This document shows, one piece after another, positions 28,098-37,314 of a stretch of DNA of 64,000 nucleotides. Under the pieces are notes generated by a model. It ran no database searches and had not been told where the DNA came from. It was given only the letters and a program-made list of their open reading frames with translations. The position numbers were made by a program, and so were the translations under genes. The stretch's first letter is position 1; each line of letters begins with the position of its first letter. Source of the DNA: Streptomyces roseochromogenus subsp. oscitans DS 12.976 (lineage in GTDB: Bacteria > Actinomycetota > Actinomycetes > Streptomycetales > Streptomycetaceae); contig NZ_CM002285.1 of assembly GCF_000497445.1 (NCBI RefSeq), positions 3,273,272 through 3,337,271 on the forward strand, given 5' to 3'.

Positions 28098-29132
28098 TCA
28101 GCGCGCGGTCTTGGGATCGAAGGCGTCTCTGACCGAGTCCCCGAGCAGGTTGAACGCGACGACGAAGATGATCATCGAGACGCCGGGGAAGAACATGTAG
28201 GTGATGTCGTTCTGCATCACCAGTTCGGTGGACGCCTTGGAGAACATCTGCCCCCAGTCCGGCGTCGGTTCGACGATGCCGACGCCCAGGAAGGACAGAC
28301 CGGCCTCGGCCGTCACGAAACCGGGCAGCAGGTACGTCGACTGCACCAGCAGCGGCGTGACCACGTTCGGCAGGATCTCCTTGCGGATGATCCGCCAGGA
28401 CGAGGCACCGCTGACCCGGGCCGCCTCGATGAACTCCCGTTCCCGCAGGGCGAGTGCGGTGCCGCGCAGGATACGGCCGAGCCCCATCCAGCCCAGGAAC
28501 CACTGGACGATGATCAGGGCCACCACCCGGACATAGGTGGGGGTCTCGTCGCGGGGGCTGACGAACAGGGAGACCACGACCGGCATGCTCGCGATGAAGA
28601 ACAGCTGCGCCGGGAAGGCGAGCAGGAAGTCGATGACCCGGCCGATGAAGTAGTCGGTCCTGCCGCCGGCATAGCCGGCGGTGACGCCGAGCAGGATGCC
28701 GGTCAGGACGACCGCGACGGTGACGGCGACCGAGATCATCAGCGAGGTGCGGATGCCGTAGATCAGCTTGGTGAAGACGTCGTAGCCGTTGCCGGGTTCG
28801 AGGCCGAACCAGAACTGGCTGCTGATACCGCCGTTGGGCTGTACCGGCACACCGGCGCTGTCGAAGAGCTCCGGACGTTCGTCCGCGTACACCGTGTACG
28901 GGTTCTTGCCGTACAGCTTGGAGATCAGCGGGGCGAGCAGTCCGATCAGGAAGAAGAAGCCCACGACGTACGCCGAGATCACGCCCGTGCGGTCGCGCTT
29001 GAAGCGCAGCCACATCAGCTGGCCGGGGGACCGGCCCTCGAGCTTGACGGCTTCGTTCTTCGTCTCCGGCCCTGGTTCGCCGTCGACGACGACCGAAGTC
29101 CCGCCGCCCTCAATGTCGATAGGACTTGTCAC
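28098..29132 (-). CDS. Peptide ABC importer permease, OppC type (opp2, BldKA paralogue)
   Basis: 344 residues. SPGQLMWLRFKRDRTGVISA matches the SPGRLAWTRFKRDRTGVISG of BldKA. The loop ARVSGASSWRIIRKEILPN and the ending GDSVRDAFDPKTAR are typical of OppC proteins. GTG 29132 is the first codon of the frame and has only a weak GGAC upstream. It is the first gene of opp2, so opp2 repeats the bldK order C-SBP-B-D-F. Confidence 0.92.
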   Translation of the reverse strand: MTSPIDIEGGGTSVVVDGEPGPETKNEAVKLEGRSPGQLMWLRFKRDRTGVISAYVVGFFFLIGLLAPLISKLYGKNPYTVYADERPELFDSAGVPVQPNGGISSQFWFGLEPGNGYDVFTKLIYGIRTSLMISVAVTVAVVLTGILLGVTAGYAGGRTDYFIGRVIDFLLAFPAQLFFIASMPVVVSLFVSPRDETPTYVRVVALIIVQWFLGWMGLGRILRGTALALREREFIEAARVSGASSWRIIRKEILPNVVTPLLVQSTYLLPGFVTAEAGLSFLGVGIVEPTPDWGQMFSKASTELVMQNDITYMFFPGVSMIIFVVAFNLLGDSVRDAFDPKTAR

Positions 29133-29486
29133 GGTTCGTCCGTTTCAAGGTATGAGTGACTCCACGCGTTCACCAACAAGAGAGGGTTCCGCCCTGCCTC
29201 CGACACCCCTGACGGAGGATCAGGCACCCCCTGGTGCTCGTGAGTCGGCGCACTGTCCCCACAGTGCGAGACCCATTGACCCGAGCGCTGTGCGGCTAAC
29301 TATCTGCCATGGGTCCACTACCGACCACCGCCCGTAGATCTCAATTCAGTCACGGATCGCGGCCAGATCTTTCAAAATCTGGACAAACTGTTCGACGGAA
29401 GAAGGCGCGAAACGGACTTGTTACATGGGTATCGGGCAGCGATCTCCGCATGCCGGACATAGGGCGCCAGAAAATGGGTTGCAAAA
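29133..29486. promoter_or_regulatory. Upstream region of opp2 with a perfect short hairpin
   Basis: No gene is supported here. GCACTGT-CCCC-ACAGTGC at 29250-29267 is a perfect seven-base-pair inverted repeat about 120 bases upstream of the opp2 start, a possible operator or small terminator. The region between opp2 and the typA terminator must contain the opp2 promoter, but no convincing -35/-10 pair was found on that strand. Confidence 0.4.
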
Positions 29487-29521
29487 AGCCCGGGCACCCC
29501 CACGATGGGGGCACCCGGGCT
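29487..29521 (-). terminator. Rho-independent terminator of typA
   Basis: AGCCCGGG...CCCGGGCT (eight pairs) continues through two mismatched bases into CCCCC/GGGGG, closing a five-base loop. On the minus strand the stem is followed directly by TTTTTGC. It starts 14 bases after the typA stop. This is the clearest classical terminator in the window. Confidence 0.85.
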
Positions 29522-29535
29522 CAACTACAGGTGGA

Positions 29536-31443
29536 TCAGCCGTGCTTGGCTCGGCTCGCGGCGCGCGCCCGCTCCCGCTGGTCGAGGTTGACCTTGCGGA
29601 TGCGAACGGCCTCCGGGGTCACCTCGACGCACTCGTCGTCGCGGCAGAACTCCAGCGACTGCTCAAGGGACAGCTTGCGCGGCGGCACGATCGACTCGGC
29701 CACGTCGGCCGTCGAGGACCGCATGTTGGTGAGCTTCTTCTCCTTGGTGATGTTGACGTCCATGTCGTCGGCGCGGGAGTTCTCACCGACGATCATGCCC
29801 TCGTACACCTCGGTGCCCGGTTCCACGAACAGCACGCCGCGCTCCTGGAGGTTCGTCATCGCGAACGCGGTGACGGCACCGGAGCGGTCGGCGACCAGCG
29901 AACCGTTGTTACGGGTCTGCAGGGTGCCGAACCAGGGCTCGTGGCCCTCGTGGATGGAGTGGCCGATGCCCGTGCCGCGGGTCTGGGTCAGGAACTCGGT
30001 CCGGAAACCGATCAGACCACGGGACGGCACGACGAACTCCATGCGCACCCAGCCGGAGCCGTGGTTCGACATGTTGTCCATGCGGCCCTTGCGGACGCCC
30101 ATGAGCTGCGTGACGGCGCCCATGTGCTCCTCGGGCACGTCGATCGTCATGCGCTCGACCGGCTCGTAGACCTTGCCGTCGACGTCCTTGGTGACCACCT
30201 GCGGCTTGCCGACGGTCAGCTCGTAGCCCTCCCGGCGCATGGTCTCGACCAGGATGGCGAGCGCCAGCTCACCACGGCCCTGGACCTCCCAGGCGTCCGG
30301 ACGCTCGGTCTCCAGGACACGGAGGGAGACGTTACCGATCAGCTCGCGGTCCAGGCGGTCCTTGACCTGGCGGGCGGTGACCTTGCGGTCCTTCACGGCC
30401 GCCTTGGCGTCCGCGCCCTTGCCGGTGCCGCCCCGGCCGACCAGCGGCGAGGTGTTCGTACCGATGACCATGGAGATCGCGGGCTCGTCCACCGTGATCA
30501 GCGGCAGCGGAACGGGGTTCTCGGTGTCCGCGAGGGTCTCACCGATCATGATGTCGGGGATACCGGCGACGGCGCAGATGTCACCCGGGCCGGCCTTCTC
30601 GGCGGGCTTGCGGGTGAGCGCCTCGGTCATCATCAGCTCGGTGATGCGCACGTTCTGGATCGAGCCGTCGCGCTTGATCCAGGCGACCGTCTGGCCCTTG
30701 CGCAGCTCGCCCTGCTCGACGCGGAGCAGCGCGATACGGCCGAGGAAGTTGTCGGCGTCCAGGTTGGTGACGTGGGCCTGGAGCGGCGCGGCCTCGTCGT
30801 AGGTCGGAGCCGGGATGTGCTCCAGGATCGTGGAGAAGAACGGCTCCAGGCTGTCGCTGTCGGCCGGGACCGTGCCGTCGTCCGGCTTGGTCAGCGAGGC
30901 GACGCCGTCACGGCCGCAGGCGTAGACGATCGGGAACTCGATCTGGTCCTCGTCCGCGTCCAGGTCCAGGAAGAGGTCGTAGGTCTCGTTGACGACCTCG
31001 TCGATCCGGGAGTCCGGGCGGTCCGTCTTGTTGATGCACAGGATGACGGGCAGCCGCTGCTGGAGCGCCTTGCGCAGCACGAAGCGGGTCTGCGGGAGCG
31101 GGCCCTCGGAGGCGTCGACGAGGAGCACCACGCCGTCGACCATCGACAGACCGCGCTCGACCTCGCCACCGAAGTCGGCGTGGCCCGGGGTGTCGATGAT
31201 GTTGATCGTGATCGGGTCCCCGCCGTCCTTGGGGTGGTACTTCACCGCCGTGTTCTTGGCGAGGATCGTGATGCCCTTCTCACGCTCCAGGTCGTTCGAG
31301 TCCATCATGCGGTCGTCGACCGAGTCGAGCTGGTGGGCGGCGAACGCGCCGGCCTGCTTCAGCATGCCGTCGACGATGGTGGTCTTGCCGTGGTCGACGT
31401 GGGCGACGATGGCGACGTTGCGGATGTCGTGGCGCGTGGCCAT
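29536..31443 (-). CDS. typA: Ribosome-associated translational GTPase TypA/BipA
   Basis: 635 residues. GTPase motifs: G1 AHVDHGKTT, G3 DTPGHADFGGE, G4 NKTDRPD. These are followed by EF-G-like domains II, III and V and the BipA-specific C-terminal domain (LEFCRDDECVEVTP). It binds the ribosome and supports subunit assembly and stress or low-temperature growth in other bacteria. ATG 31443 was chosen because MATRHDIRNVAIVAHVDHGKT is the family start. It is a single-gene unit with its own terminator. Confidence 0.95.
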   Translation of the reverse strand: MATRHDIRNVAIVAHVDHGKTTIVDGMLKQAGAFAAHQLDSVDDRMMDSNDLEREKGITILAKNTAVKYHPKDGGDPITINIIDTPGHADFGGEVERGLSMVDGVVLLVDASEGPLPQTRFVLRKALQQRLPVILCINKTDRPDSRIDEVVNETYDLFLDLDADEDQIEFPIVYACGRDGVASLTKPDDGTVPADSDSLEPFFSTILEHIPAPTYDEAAPLQAHVTNLDADNFLGRIALLRVEQGELRKGQTVAWIKRDGSIQNVRITELMMTEALTRKPAEKAGPGDICAVAGIPDIMIGETLADTENPVPLPLITVDEPAISMVIGTNTSPLVGRGGTGKGADAKAAVKDRKVTARQVKDRLDRELIGNVSLRVLETERPDAWEVQGRGELALAILVETMRREGYELTVGKPQVVTKDVDGKVYEPVERMTIDVPEEHMGAVTQLMGVRKGRMDNMSNHGSGWVRMEFVVPSRGLIGFRTEFLTQTRGTGIGHSIHEGHEPWFGTLQTRNNGSLVADRSGAVTAFAMTNLQERGVLFVEPGTEVYEGMIVGENSRADDMDVNITKEKKLTNMRSSTADVAESIVPPRKLSLEQSLEFCRDDECVEVTPEAVRIRKVNLDQRERARAASRAKHG

Positions 31444-31613
31444 ATTGCGGCGTACTCCCGGAGTGTGAGGAAAGCCTGCGCGTACGTGTGCGTTACGCGG
31501 GCCTTGCCGGGCTTGACATGCCACGGCCTCACCCCATGTTACGTGGCCCCGAGCGAGTCGGCCTTCCGAGGGTCACGTGATGATCTCCACGGAGATCATT
31601 TCCTGGGAGACGA

Positions 31614-33881
31614 TCAGTTCTTGGGACTGGGGGAGATCTTCGCCCCCTTCTTCAGAAAGCCCATGTCCTCATACACGGGCGTCTGGAATCCGAACGCTCC
31701 CACATTGACGAGGTTCTTCCGCACGGCCACCAGCTGAGGCCGCTGATACAGCGGGATGGACCCCGCCGCGGCCCAGATCCTCGCGTCGGCCTTGCGGATC
31801 AGCGAGACCGCCTTGCCCTCGTCCAGCGTCGCCACGGCCTCGTCGAAGAGCTGGTCGACCTGGTCGGTCCCCACCCGCGTGTAGTTCTGCTCGACGTTCA
31901 CCGAGCCGTCCGCGGCCGGCACCGGCTTCGCGTAGACCGGGCGGTCGTCCGTCGCCGGGAACGCGGAGGACGGCCACGAGTACAGCGCGAGGTCGTAGTC
32001 GCCGGAGGCGATGTGGTCCTTGAAGTAGCTGTCGTCCGAGACCTTGATGATCGTCGTCCGGATGCCGAGCCGCTCCAGCATGGCCGAGATCCGCTCGGCG
32101 ACCGAGTTGAGCGTCTCGGAGCCGACGCCGGACGGGAGCACGAAGCGCAGCGTGAGCGCCTTGCCGTCCTTGGCGAGCGGGGCCGCCGGCGCGGCGGCCG
32201 CGGCCGTGCCCTTGGGGGCGTACGCACCGGGTACGCCCCCGTTCCTGCCCTCCTGGACCAGGTGCCGGTCACCCCCGTCGCCGTGGCCCCCGCTCTTGCC
32301 GTCGCCGGTCTTGTCGTCCTCGCCGACGATGTACTCGCCGTCCCTGCCGCCGTCGGACTTCTCCTCCCCGTCACCCTTGTCTCCCCTATCCCCCTTGTCC
32401 CCCTGGTCGCTCTCGGCGCCGGCGGCCTTCTCGCCCTTCTTGGCCCCCTTGACCGGGCCGCCCGGCACCCAGCCGGCGTCGGCGAGGAGCGCCTGCGCCT
32501 CCTTGGTGTCCTGGCCGCCGACCGCGCCGCTGTCGTCGGCGTAGGCGGCCTGCCCGGACAGCGCGAGATGGCTGCCGACCGGGACGGCGGGCAGGCCCAA
32601 CGGAGTGAGGACCAGCCGGGCCAGTTCCTTGCGGTCCAGGGCACGGGCGACGGCCCGGCGGACGCGTTCATCGGCGAGGGGGCCCTCGGAGCCGTTGAGG
32701 GCGAGCTGGGTATAGGCGGGCTCCAGCGACCTGCGGACCTCGACCTCGCGCAATGCCAGCTGCTCGCCCAGGTACTCGGCGATGGCCTTGTGCAGCTTGC
32801 CCTTGCCGGCCTTGGCCGCGTCGGCGCCGAAGTCGTGGGCGAGCGCCCAGGCGCGCAGCTTCTTCACGGAGGTCCGGCCGGAGCCCTGCAGCGGGTTCGC
32901 GGTGCCGTGGGCGGCGAGCCCGATCCGCTGGGCGTCGGCGGGGTCGACGTCGGCGACGTCCACACTGCCGTTGGCGAGCGCCTCGGCCCGCTTGTCGCGG
33001 GGTACAGCATGCAGCACGATCTCGGACAGCTTGGCGGACCTGCCCCACCAGCGCGGGTTGCGGGTGAGGACGACGTCCTTGTTGGCGGTGTCGACCTTGT
33101 CCACCGTGAACGGTCCGGCGGTGACCTTCAGCCTGCGGCGGGCCTCGTCGTTGAAGGCCTCCGGGGTGCCCATGACCTCCTTCGGGTACAGCGGTGAGAA
33201 CAGCGACTTCCAGTCGGCGTAGGGGCGGGCGAAGGTGACCCGGACCTGGAGGTCGCTGGCGCCGCGCTCGATCTTCTCGATGCGGTCGTAGCCGGCGTTG
33301 CGGGCGGTCCAGAAGGCGCTGTTCTTGCCGGACAGGGCGCGCCACTGGGCGAGGAAGTCCGCGGCCCCGATCTCCCGGCCGTCGCTCCAGACGGCCTGCT
33401 GGTTCAGCTTGTACAGCACGACCTGGCGCGGCTCGGTCTCGATGACCTTGGCCGACTCCAGGTAGGCGGGGTTGGGTACCGGCCGGCCGCCGGCGTCCAG
33501 CCGGAACAGGGAGGGCAGTACGGCCTGGGCGATGCGGTTGGTGCCGGTGTCGGCGTCGGCCTGGAAGGTGTTGAGAGTCGCGGGTACGGCGTCGACGGCC
33601 CACTTCAGGCTGGAGCCGTCGGCGACCAGGTCCCGGGCGACCGGGGCGATGTCCTGGCCGGCGAGCGGCTTGCCAGCCTCGTCCTCGTCCGAGCCGCACC
33701 CGGCGAGGAACGGCACGGCCAGCACGCCTGCCGTGAGAAAGGCGGTGAGGCTCCGCTGGAGGCGCCGTGACGCGCCGTCGGTCGTCTGCTGCTCCGTCGT
33801 GGCTGGTCGCGCAGTTCCCCGCGCCCCTTCAGGGCGCTGCCCAGCCGTGACCGGCTGGGCGCCGACGCCGTCGTGGGACAT
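31614..33881 (-). CDS. Large substrate-binding lipoprotein, SBP family 5, with charged low-complexity insert
   Basis: 755 residues. ATG 33881 has GGAGGTAG seven bases upstream. An unusual hydrophilic ~40-residue leader precedes the signal peptide (RRLQRSLTAFLTAGVLAVPF, lipobox LAGC). The family-5 fold is split by an Asp/Lys/Gly-rich stretch (SDQGDKGDRGDKGDGEEK...) at about residues 490-545. The leader includes residues encoded by an interspersed repeat (33795-33845). No permease or ATPase gene adjoins it, so it may use another transporter or act as a stand-alone peptide binder. Confidence 0.88.
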   Translation of the reverse strand: MSHDGVGAQPVTAGQRPEGARGTARPATTEQQTTDGASRRLQRSLTAFLTAGVLAVPFLAGCGSDEDEAGKPLAGQDIAPVARDLVADGSSLKWAVDAVPATLNTFQADADTGTNRIAQAVLPSLFRLDAGGRPVPNPAYLESAKVIETEPRQVVLYKLNQQAVWSDGREIGAADFLAQWRALSGKNSAFWTARNAGYDRIEKIERGASDLQVRVTFARPYADWKSLFSPLYPKEVMGTPEAFNDEARRRLKVTAGPFTVDKVDTANKDVVLTRNPRWWGRSAKLSEIVLHAVPRDKRAEALANGSVDVADVDPADAQRIGLAAHGTANPLQGSGRTSVKKLRAWALAHDFGADAAKAGKGKLHKAIAEYLGEQLALREVEVRRSLEPAYTQLALNGSEGPLADERVRRAVARALDRKELARLVLTPLGLPAVPVGSHLALSGQAAYADDSGAVGGQDTKEAQALLADAGWVPGGPVKGAKKGEKAAGAESDQGDKGDRGDKGDGEEKSDGGRDGEYIVGEDDKTGDGKSGGHGDGGDRHLVQEGRNGGVPGAYAPKGTAAAAAPAAPLAKDGKALTLRFVLPSGVGSETLNSVAERISAMLERLGIRTTIIKVSDDSYFKDHIASGDYDLALYSWPSSAFPATDDRPVYAKPVPAADGSVNVEQNYTRVGTDQVDQLFDEAVATLDEGKAVSLIRKADARIWAAAGSIPLYQRPQLVAVRKNLVNVGAFGFQTPVYEDMGFLKKGAKISPSPKN
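33795..33845. repeat. Interspersed Streptomyces repeat inside the 5' end of the lipoprotein gene
   Basis: The string GTGGCTGGTCGCGCAGTTCC followed by CCGCGCCCCTTCAGGGCGC is a sequence I recall as highly repeated between genes of many streptomycetes. It ends in a small hairpin (GCGCCC/GGGCGC). Here it lies inside the reading frame and encodes part of the leader before the signal peptide. Repeat status is from memory; within this window only a diverged second copy is seen (44860-44960). Confidence 0.5.
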
Positions 33882-34169
33882 CTCTGCTACCTCCGGGAAG
33901 CCGCGAGCGTTATGATCACGTTTGGCGGTATATGGAGCTGATCAGATCTATGCGGCCCACTGAAGAGGAAAGGATCCGGCAACAGCGGGCGACACGGCGA
34001 CCACAAACAGTAACCTCACCCGTGTGGCGCAACACACCCGGAGATGCATCGATACGCCTCCGCCAATCGGTGCACATGCCTTCACAGAGGCAGGTGTGAC
34101 GCGCAACACTCCAAGGCGCATGAACGTCGCCGCCCAGGGCCCGCCGGACCCATGGAAGTGAGGCAAGAC

Positions 34170-34460
34170 ATGTCTGTGCACGACGACATCACCTCGGTCC
34201 AGCGCTCCCTCGACGATCTGAACCGGTCGCTGGGACGTCTGGAGCACCAGCTCGGCAGCGGCGGCCTGGAGATGCGCCGGGTCCGGCTGGACGCCGACCA
34301 TCTGCGCGAGAGCCTGGCGCTGCTGCGGGAGACGGCCGCAGCCCCGGCCGAGCCCCGCCGCCCCGACCTCGTCACCATCTCCGACAAGCCCTACGACTTC
34401 AGCCTGTGGACGGACACGGACGACGAAGGCCTGGGCGCCCGCGACCGCCACGCCCCCTGA
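34170..34460 (+). CDS. Conserved hypothetical protein with coiled-coil N-terminus, 96 aa
   Basis: ATG 34170 follows GAGG at seven bases. The first half (DITSVQRSLDDLNRSLGRLE) has heptad-like leucine spacing suggesting a short coiled coil. The second half is polar and Pro/Asp-rich. It lies 50 bases upstream of the succinate dehydrogenase anchor gene and may be co-transcribed with it. I do not recognise a function. Confidence 0.65.
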   Translation: MSVHDDITSVQRSLDDLNRSLGRLEHQLGSGGLEMRRVRLDADHLRESLALLRETAAAPAEPRRPDLVTISDKPYDFSLWTDTDDEGLGARDRHAP

Positions 34461-34510
34461 TCCCTGAGCCCTAGAAGAGCCATAGAGCGCCATAGAAGCG
34501 GAGCCCCGCC

Positions 34511-35332
34511 TTGGCCACTGGTACGGAACCCCAACAGAACAGCGGCGGCGTACGGACCGGTACGCGCGCCGCGATCACCGCCCCGCATCTGCGGACCGAC
34601 CGCTGGTGGCTGGCGCCCGCCGTCACCGCGGCCGGTCTGTTCGCCTTCGTCGTCTACTCGACGTGGCGGGCCTTCGCCAACGCGGACTACTACGCGGCGC
34701 CGTACGTCTCGCCGTTCTACTCGCCGTGCCTGGCGCAGAACTGCCGGACCATGCACGCCGGCCCCAACGCCGACCTCTTCGGCAGCTGGTGGGGCATCTC
34801 CCCCGCGATCATCATCCTGATCTTCCCGCTCGGCTTCCGGCTGACCTGCTACTACTACCGCAAGGCGTACTACCGCAGCTTCTGGGCGTCCCCGCCGGCC
34901 TGCGCGGTGGCCGAGCCGCACAAGAAGTACACGGGTGAGACCCGCTTCCCGCTGATCCTGCAGAACGTCCACCGGTACTTCTTCTACGCCGCCCTGCTGG
35001 TCGCCGGCGTGCTGACCTACGACACGGTCCTGTCCTTCCGCGACACCCACTACCGGTGGGGCCACATGGGCCTGGGCACCCTCGTCTTCCTGGTCAACAT
35101 CGTGCTGATCTGGGCGTACACCCTGTCCTGCCACTCCTGCCGGCACATCGTCGGCGGCAAGCTCAAACACTTCTCGAAGCATCCGGTGCGCTACCAGGCG
35201 TGGCAGTTCGTCGGCAGGCTCAACGCCCGCCATATGCAGCTGGCGTGGGCGTCGCTGCTGAGCGTGGCGCTCGCCGACTTCTACGTCTATCTCGTCGCGT
35301 CCGGGGTCTTCGCCGACCCGCGCTTCTTCTAG
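34511..35332 (+). CDS. Succinate dehydrogenase (Sdh1 type) membrane anchor subunit
   Basis: 273 residues from a TTG start with GCGGAG upstream. Five or so membrane segments can be seen. Histidines in membrane-flanking positions (ILQNVHRYFFYA, and the pair in LSCHSCRHIVGGK) are candidate haem or quinone-site ligands. Size and position match the anchor of actinobacterial Sdh1 (273 residues in Mycobacterium tuberculosis Rv0249c). It is followed 50 bases later by the flavoprotein gene. It passes electrons from succinate into the menaquinone pool. Confidence 0.82.
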   Translation: MATGTEPQQNSGGVRTGTRAAITAPHLRTDRWWLAPAVTAAGLFAFVVYSTWRAFANADYYAAPYVSPFYSPCLAQNCRTMHAGPNADLFGSWWGISPAIIILIFPLGFRLTCYYYRKAYYRSFWASPPACAVAEPHKKYTGETRFPLILQNVHRYFFYAALLVAGVLTYDTVLSFRDTHYRWGHMGLGTLVFLVNIVLIWAYTLSCHSCRHIVGGKLKHFSKHPVRYQAWQFVGRLNARHMQLAWASLLSVALADFYVYLVASGVFADPRFF

Positions 35333-35382
35333 AGACCCATCTAGAGACCCGTCTTCCAAAGACCCAGTGAGGATCTGAGCCG

Positions 35383-37314
35383 ATGTCCGTGGTCGACCGC
35401 CAGGAGTGGGACGTCGTCGTGGTCGGTGCCGGAGGCGCCGGGCTGCGCGCCGCGATCGAGGCGCGCGAGCGGGGCGCCCGTACGGCGGTGATCTGCAAGT
35501 CGCTGTTCGGCAAGGCGCACACGGTGATGGCCGAGGGCGGCATCGCCGCGGCCATGGCCAACGCCAACGAGCACGACAACTGGCAGGTCCACTTCCGCGA
35601 CACCATGCGCGGCGGCAAGTTCCTCAACCAGTGGCGGATGGCCGAGCTGCACGCGCAGGAGGCCCCGGACCGGGTGTGGGAGCTGGAGACCTGGGGCGCG
35701 CTGTTCGACCGTACGGAGGACGGCCGGATCTCCCAGCGCAACTTCGGCGGCCACGAGTATCCGCGCCTCGCCCACGTCGGCGACCGTACGGGCCTGGAGC
35801 TGATCCGTACGCTCCAGCAGAAGATCGTCGCCCTGCAGCAGGAGGACTTCAAGGAGACCGGGGACTACGAGTCCCGGCTGAAGGTCTTCCAGGAGTGCAC
35901 GGTCACGAGGGTCTTGAAAAACGGCGACCGGGTGTCCGGGGTCTTCGCCTACGAGCGCGAGACCGGCCGCTTCTTCGTCCTGGAGGCACCGTCGGTCGTG
36001 GTCGCGACCGGCGGCATCGGCAAGTCCTTCAAGGTCACCTCGAACTCCTGGGAGTACACCGGCGACGGCCACGCGCTGGCGCTGCTGGCCGGCGCGCAGC
36101 TGCTGAACATGGAGTTCGTGCAGTTCCACCCGACAGGCATGGTCTGGCCGCCGTCGGTGAAGGGCATCCTGGTCACCGAGTCGGTGCGCGGCGACGGCGG
36201 GGTGCTCAGGAACTCCGAGGGCAAGCGGTTCATGTTCGACTACATCCCGGACGTGTTCAAGGAGAAGTACGCCGAGTCGGAGGAGGAGGGCGACCGGTGG
36301 TACGAGGACCCGGAGCACAACCGCCGCCCGCCCGAGCTGCTCCCCCGCGACGAGGTGGCCCGCGCGATCAACTCCGAGGTGAAGGCGGGCCGCGGATCCC
36401 CGCACGGCGGGGTCTTCCTGGACGTGTCGACACGCATGCCGGCCGAGGTGATCCGGCGTCGGCTGCCCTCCATGTACCACCAGTTCAAGGAGCTGGCGGA
36501 CGTCGACATCACGGCGGAGGCGATGGAGGTCGGGCCGACCTGTCACTACGTGATGGGCGGCATCGCGGTCGACTCCGACACGGCGGCGGCGCGCGGCGTG
36601 CCGGGCCTGTTCGCGGCCGGTGAGGTCGCGGGCGGCATGCACGGCTCCAACCGGCTGGGCGGCAACTCCCTCTCGGACCTGCTGGTGTTCGGCCGCCGTG
36701 CGGGCTGGCACGCGGCGGAGTACGCCCAGGCGCACCAGCGCCCGCCGCTGGACGACGCCCAGGTCGACGCGGCGTCCGCGGAGGCCCTGCGGCCCTTCTC
36801 GGCGGAGGCCGACCGGGAGGGCGAGGCGGGCCCGCCGGAGAACCCGTACACCCTGCACCAGGAACTCCAGCAGACCATGAACGACCTGGTCGGCATCATC
36901 CGCCGCGAGGGCGAGATGGAGCAGGCCCTGCGCAAGCTCGGCGAGCTGCGGGTACGCGCCCGGCGGGCCGGCGTCGAGGGCCACCGCCAGTTCAACCCGG
37001 GCTGGCATCTCGCCCTCGACCTGCGGAACATGCTGCTGGTCAGCGAGTGCGTGGCCCGCGCGGCCCTGGAACGCACCGAGTCGCGCGGCGGCCACACCCG
37101 CGAGGACCATCCGACGATGGACCGCGCCTGGCGCAATGTGAACCTGCTCTGCGCCCTCGCCGACCCCACCGGCAGCCTGGCGGCGACCGACCCCGGCCGC
37201 GGCCAGATCCGCCTCACCCGTGAGAACACCGACCCCATCCGCCCGGACCTGCTCGCTCTCTTCGAGAAGGAGGAGCTGGTCAAGTACCTCGCCGAAGAGG
37301 AGCTGTACGAGTGA
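35383..37314 (+). CDS. sdhA: Succinate dehydrogenase/fumarate reductase flavoprotein subunit
   Basis: 643 residues. The FAD-binding N-terminus is VVVGAGGAGLRAAIEARERG. The covalent flavin site lies in GKAHTVMAEGGIAA (His46). The substrate region contains QFHPTGMVWP and TESVRGDGG, and the capping domain ends near GGIAVD. The C-terminal helical domain has MNDLVGIIRREGEME. It oxidises succinate to fumarate at the cytoplasmic face. It overlaps sdhB by four bases (GTGA). Confidence 0.94.
   Translation: MSVVDRQEWDVVVVGAGGAGLRAAIEARERGARTAVICKSLFGKAHTVMAEGGIAAAMANANEHDNWQVHFRDTMRGGKFLNQWRMAELHAQEAPDRVWELETWGALFDRTEDGRISQRNFGGHEYPRLAHVGDRTGLELIRTLQQKIVALQQEDFKETGDYESRLKVFQECTVTRVLKNGDRVSGVFAYERETGRFFVLEAPSVVVATGGIGKSFKVTSNSWEYTGDGHALALLAGAQLLNMEFVQFHPTGMVWPPSVKGILVTESVRGDGGVLRNSEGKRFMFDYIPDVFKEKYAESEEEGDRWYEDPEHNRRPPELLPRDEVARAINSEVKAGRGSPHGGVFLDVSTRMPAEVIRRRLPSMYHQFKELADVDITAEAMEVGPTCHYVMGGIAVDSDTAAARGVPGLFAAGEVAGGMHGSNRLGGNSLSDLLVFGRRAGWHAAEYAQAHQRPPLDDAQVDAASAEALRPFSAEADREGEAGPPENPYTLHQELQQTMNDLVGIIRREGEMEQALRKLGELRVRARRAGVEGHRQFNPGWHLALDLRNMLLVSECVARAALERTESRGGHTREDHPTMDRAWRNVNLLCALADPTGSLAATDPGRGQIRLTRENTDPIRPDLLALFEKEELVKYLAEEELYE

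Noticed and set aside
18401..29286. The identical 15-mer CCCATTGACCCGAGC near 18401-18415 and 29272-29286, flanking the accessory block plus opp2, as possible attachment sites
   Set aside because: A 15-base match is expected by chance in 64 kb of GC-rich DNA, and no integrase or tRNA gene lies beside either copy.
29276..29305. TTGACC followed by TAACTATC as a plus-strand promoter
   Set aside because: No plus-strand gene follows; typA is on the minus strand and the spacing to the -10-like bases is not ideal.
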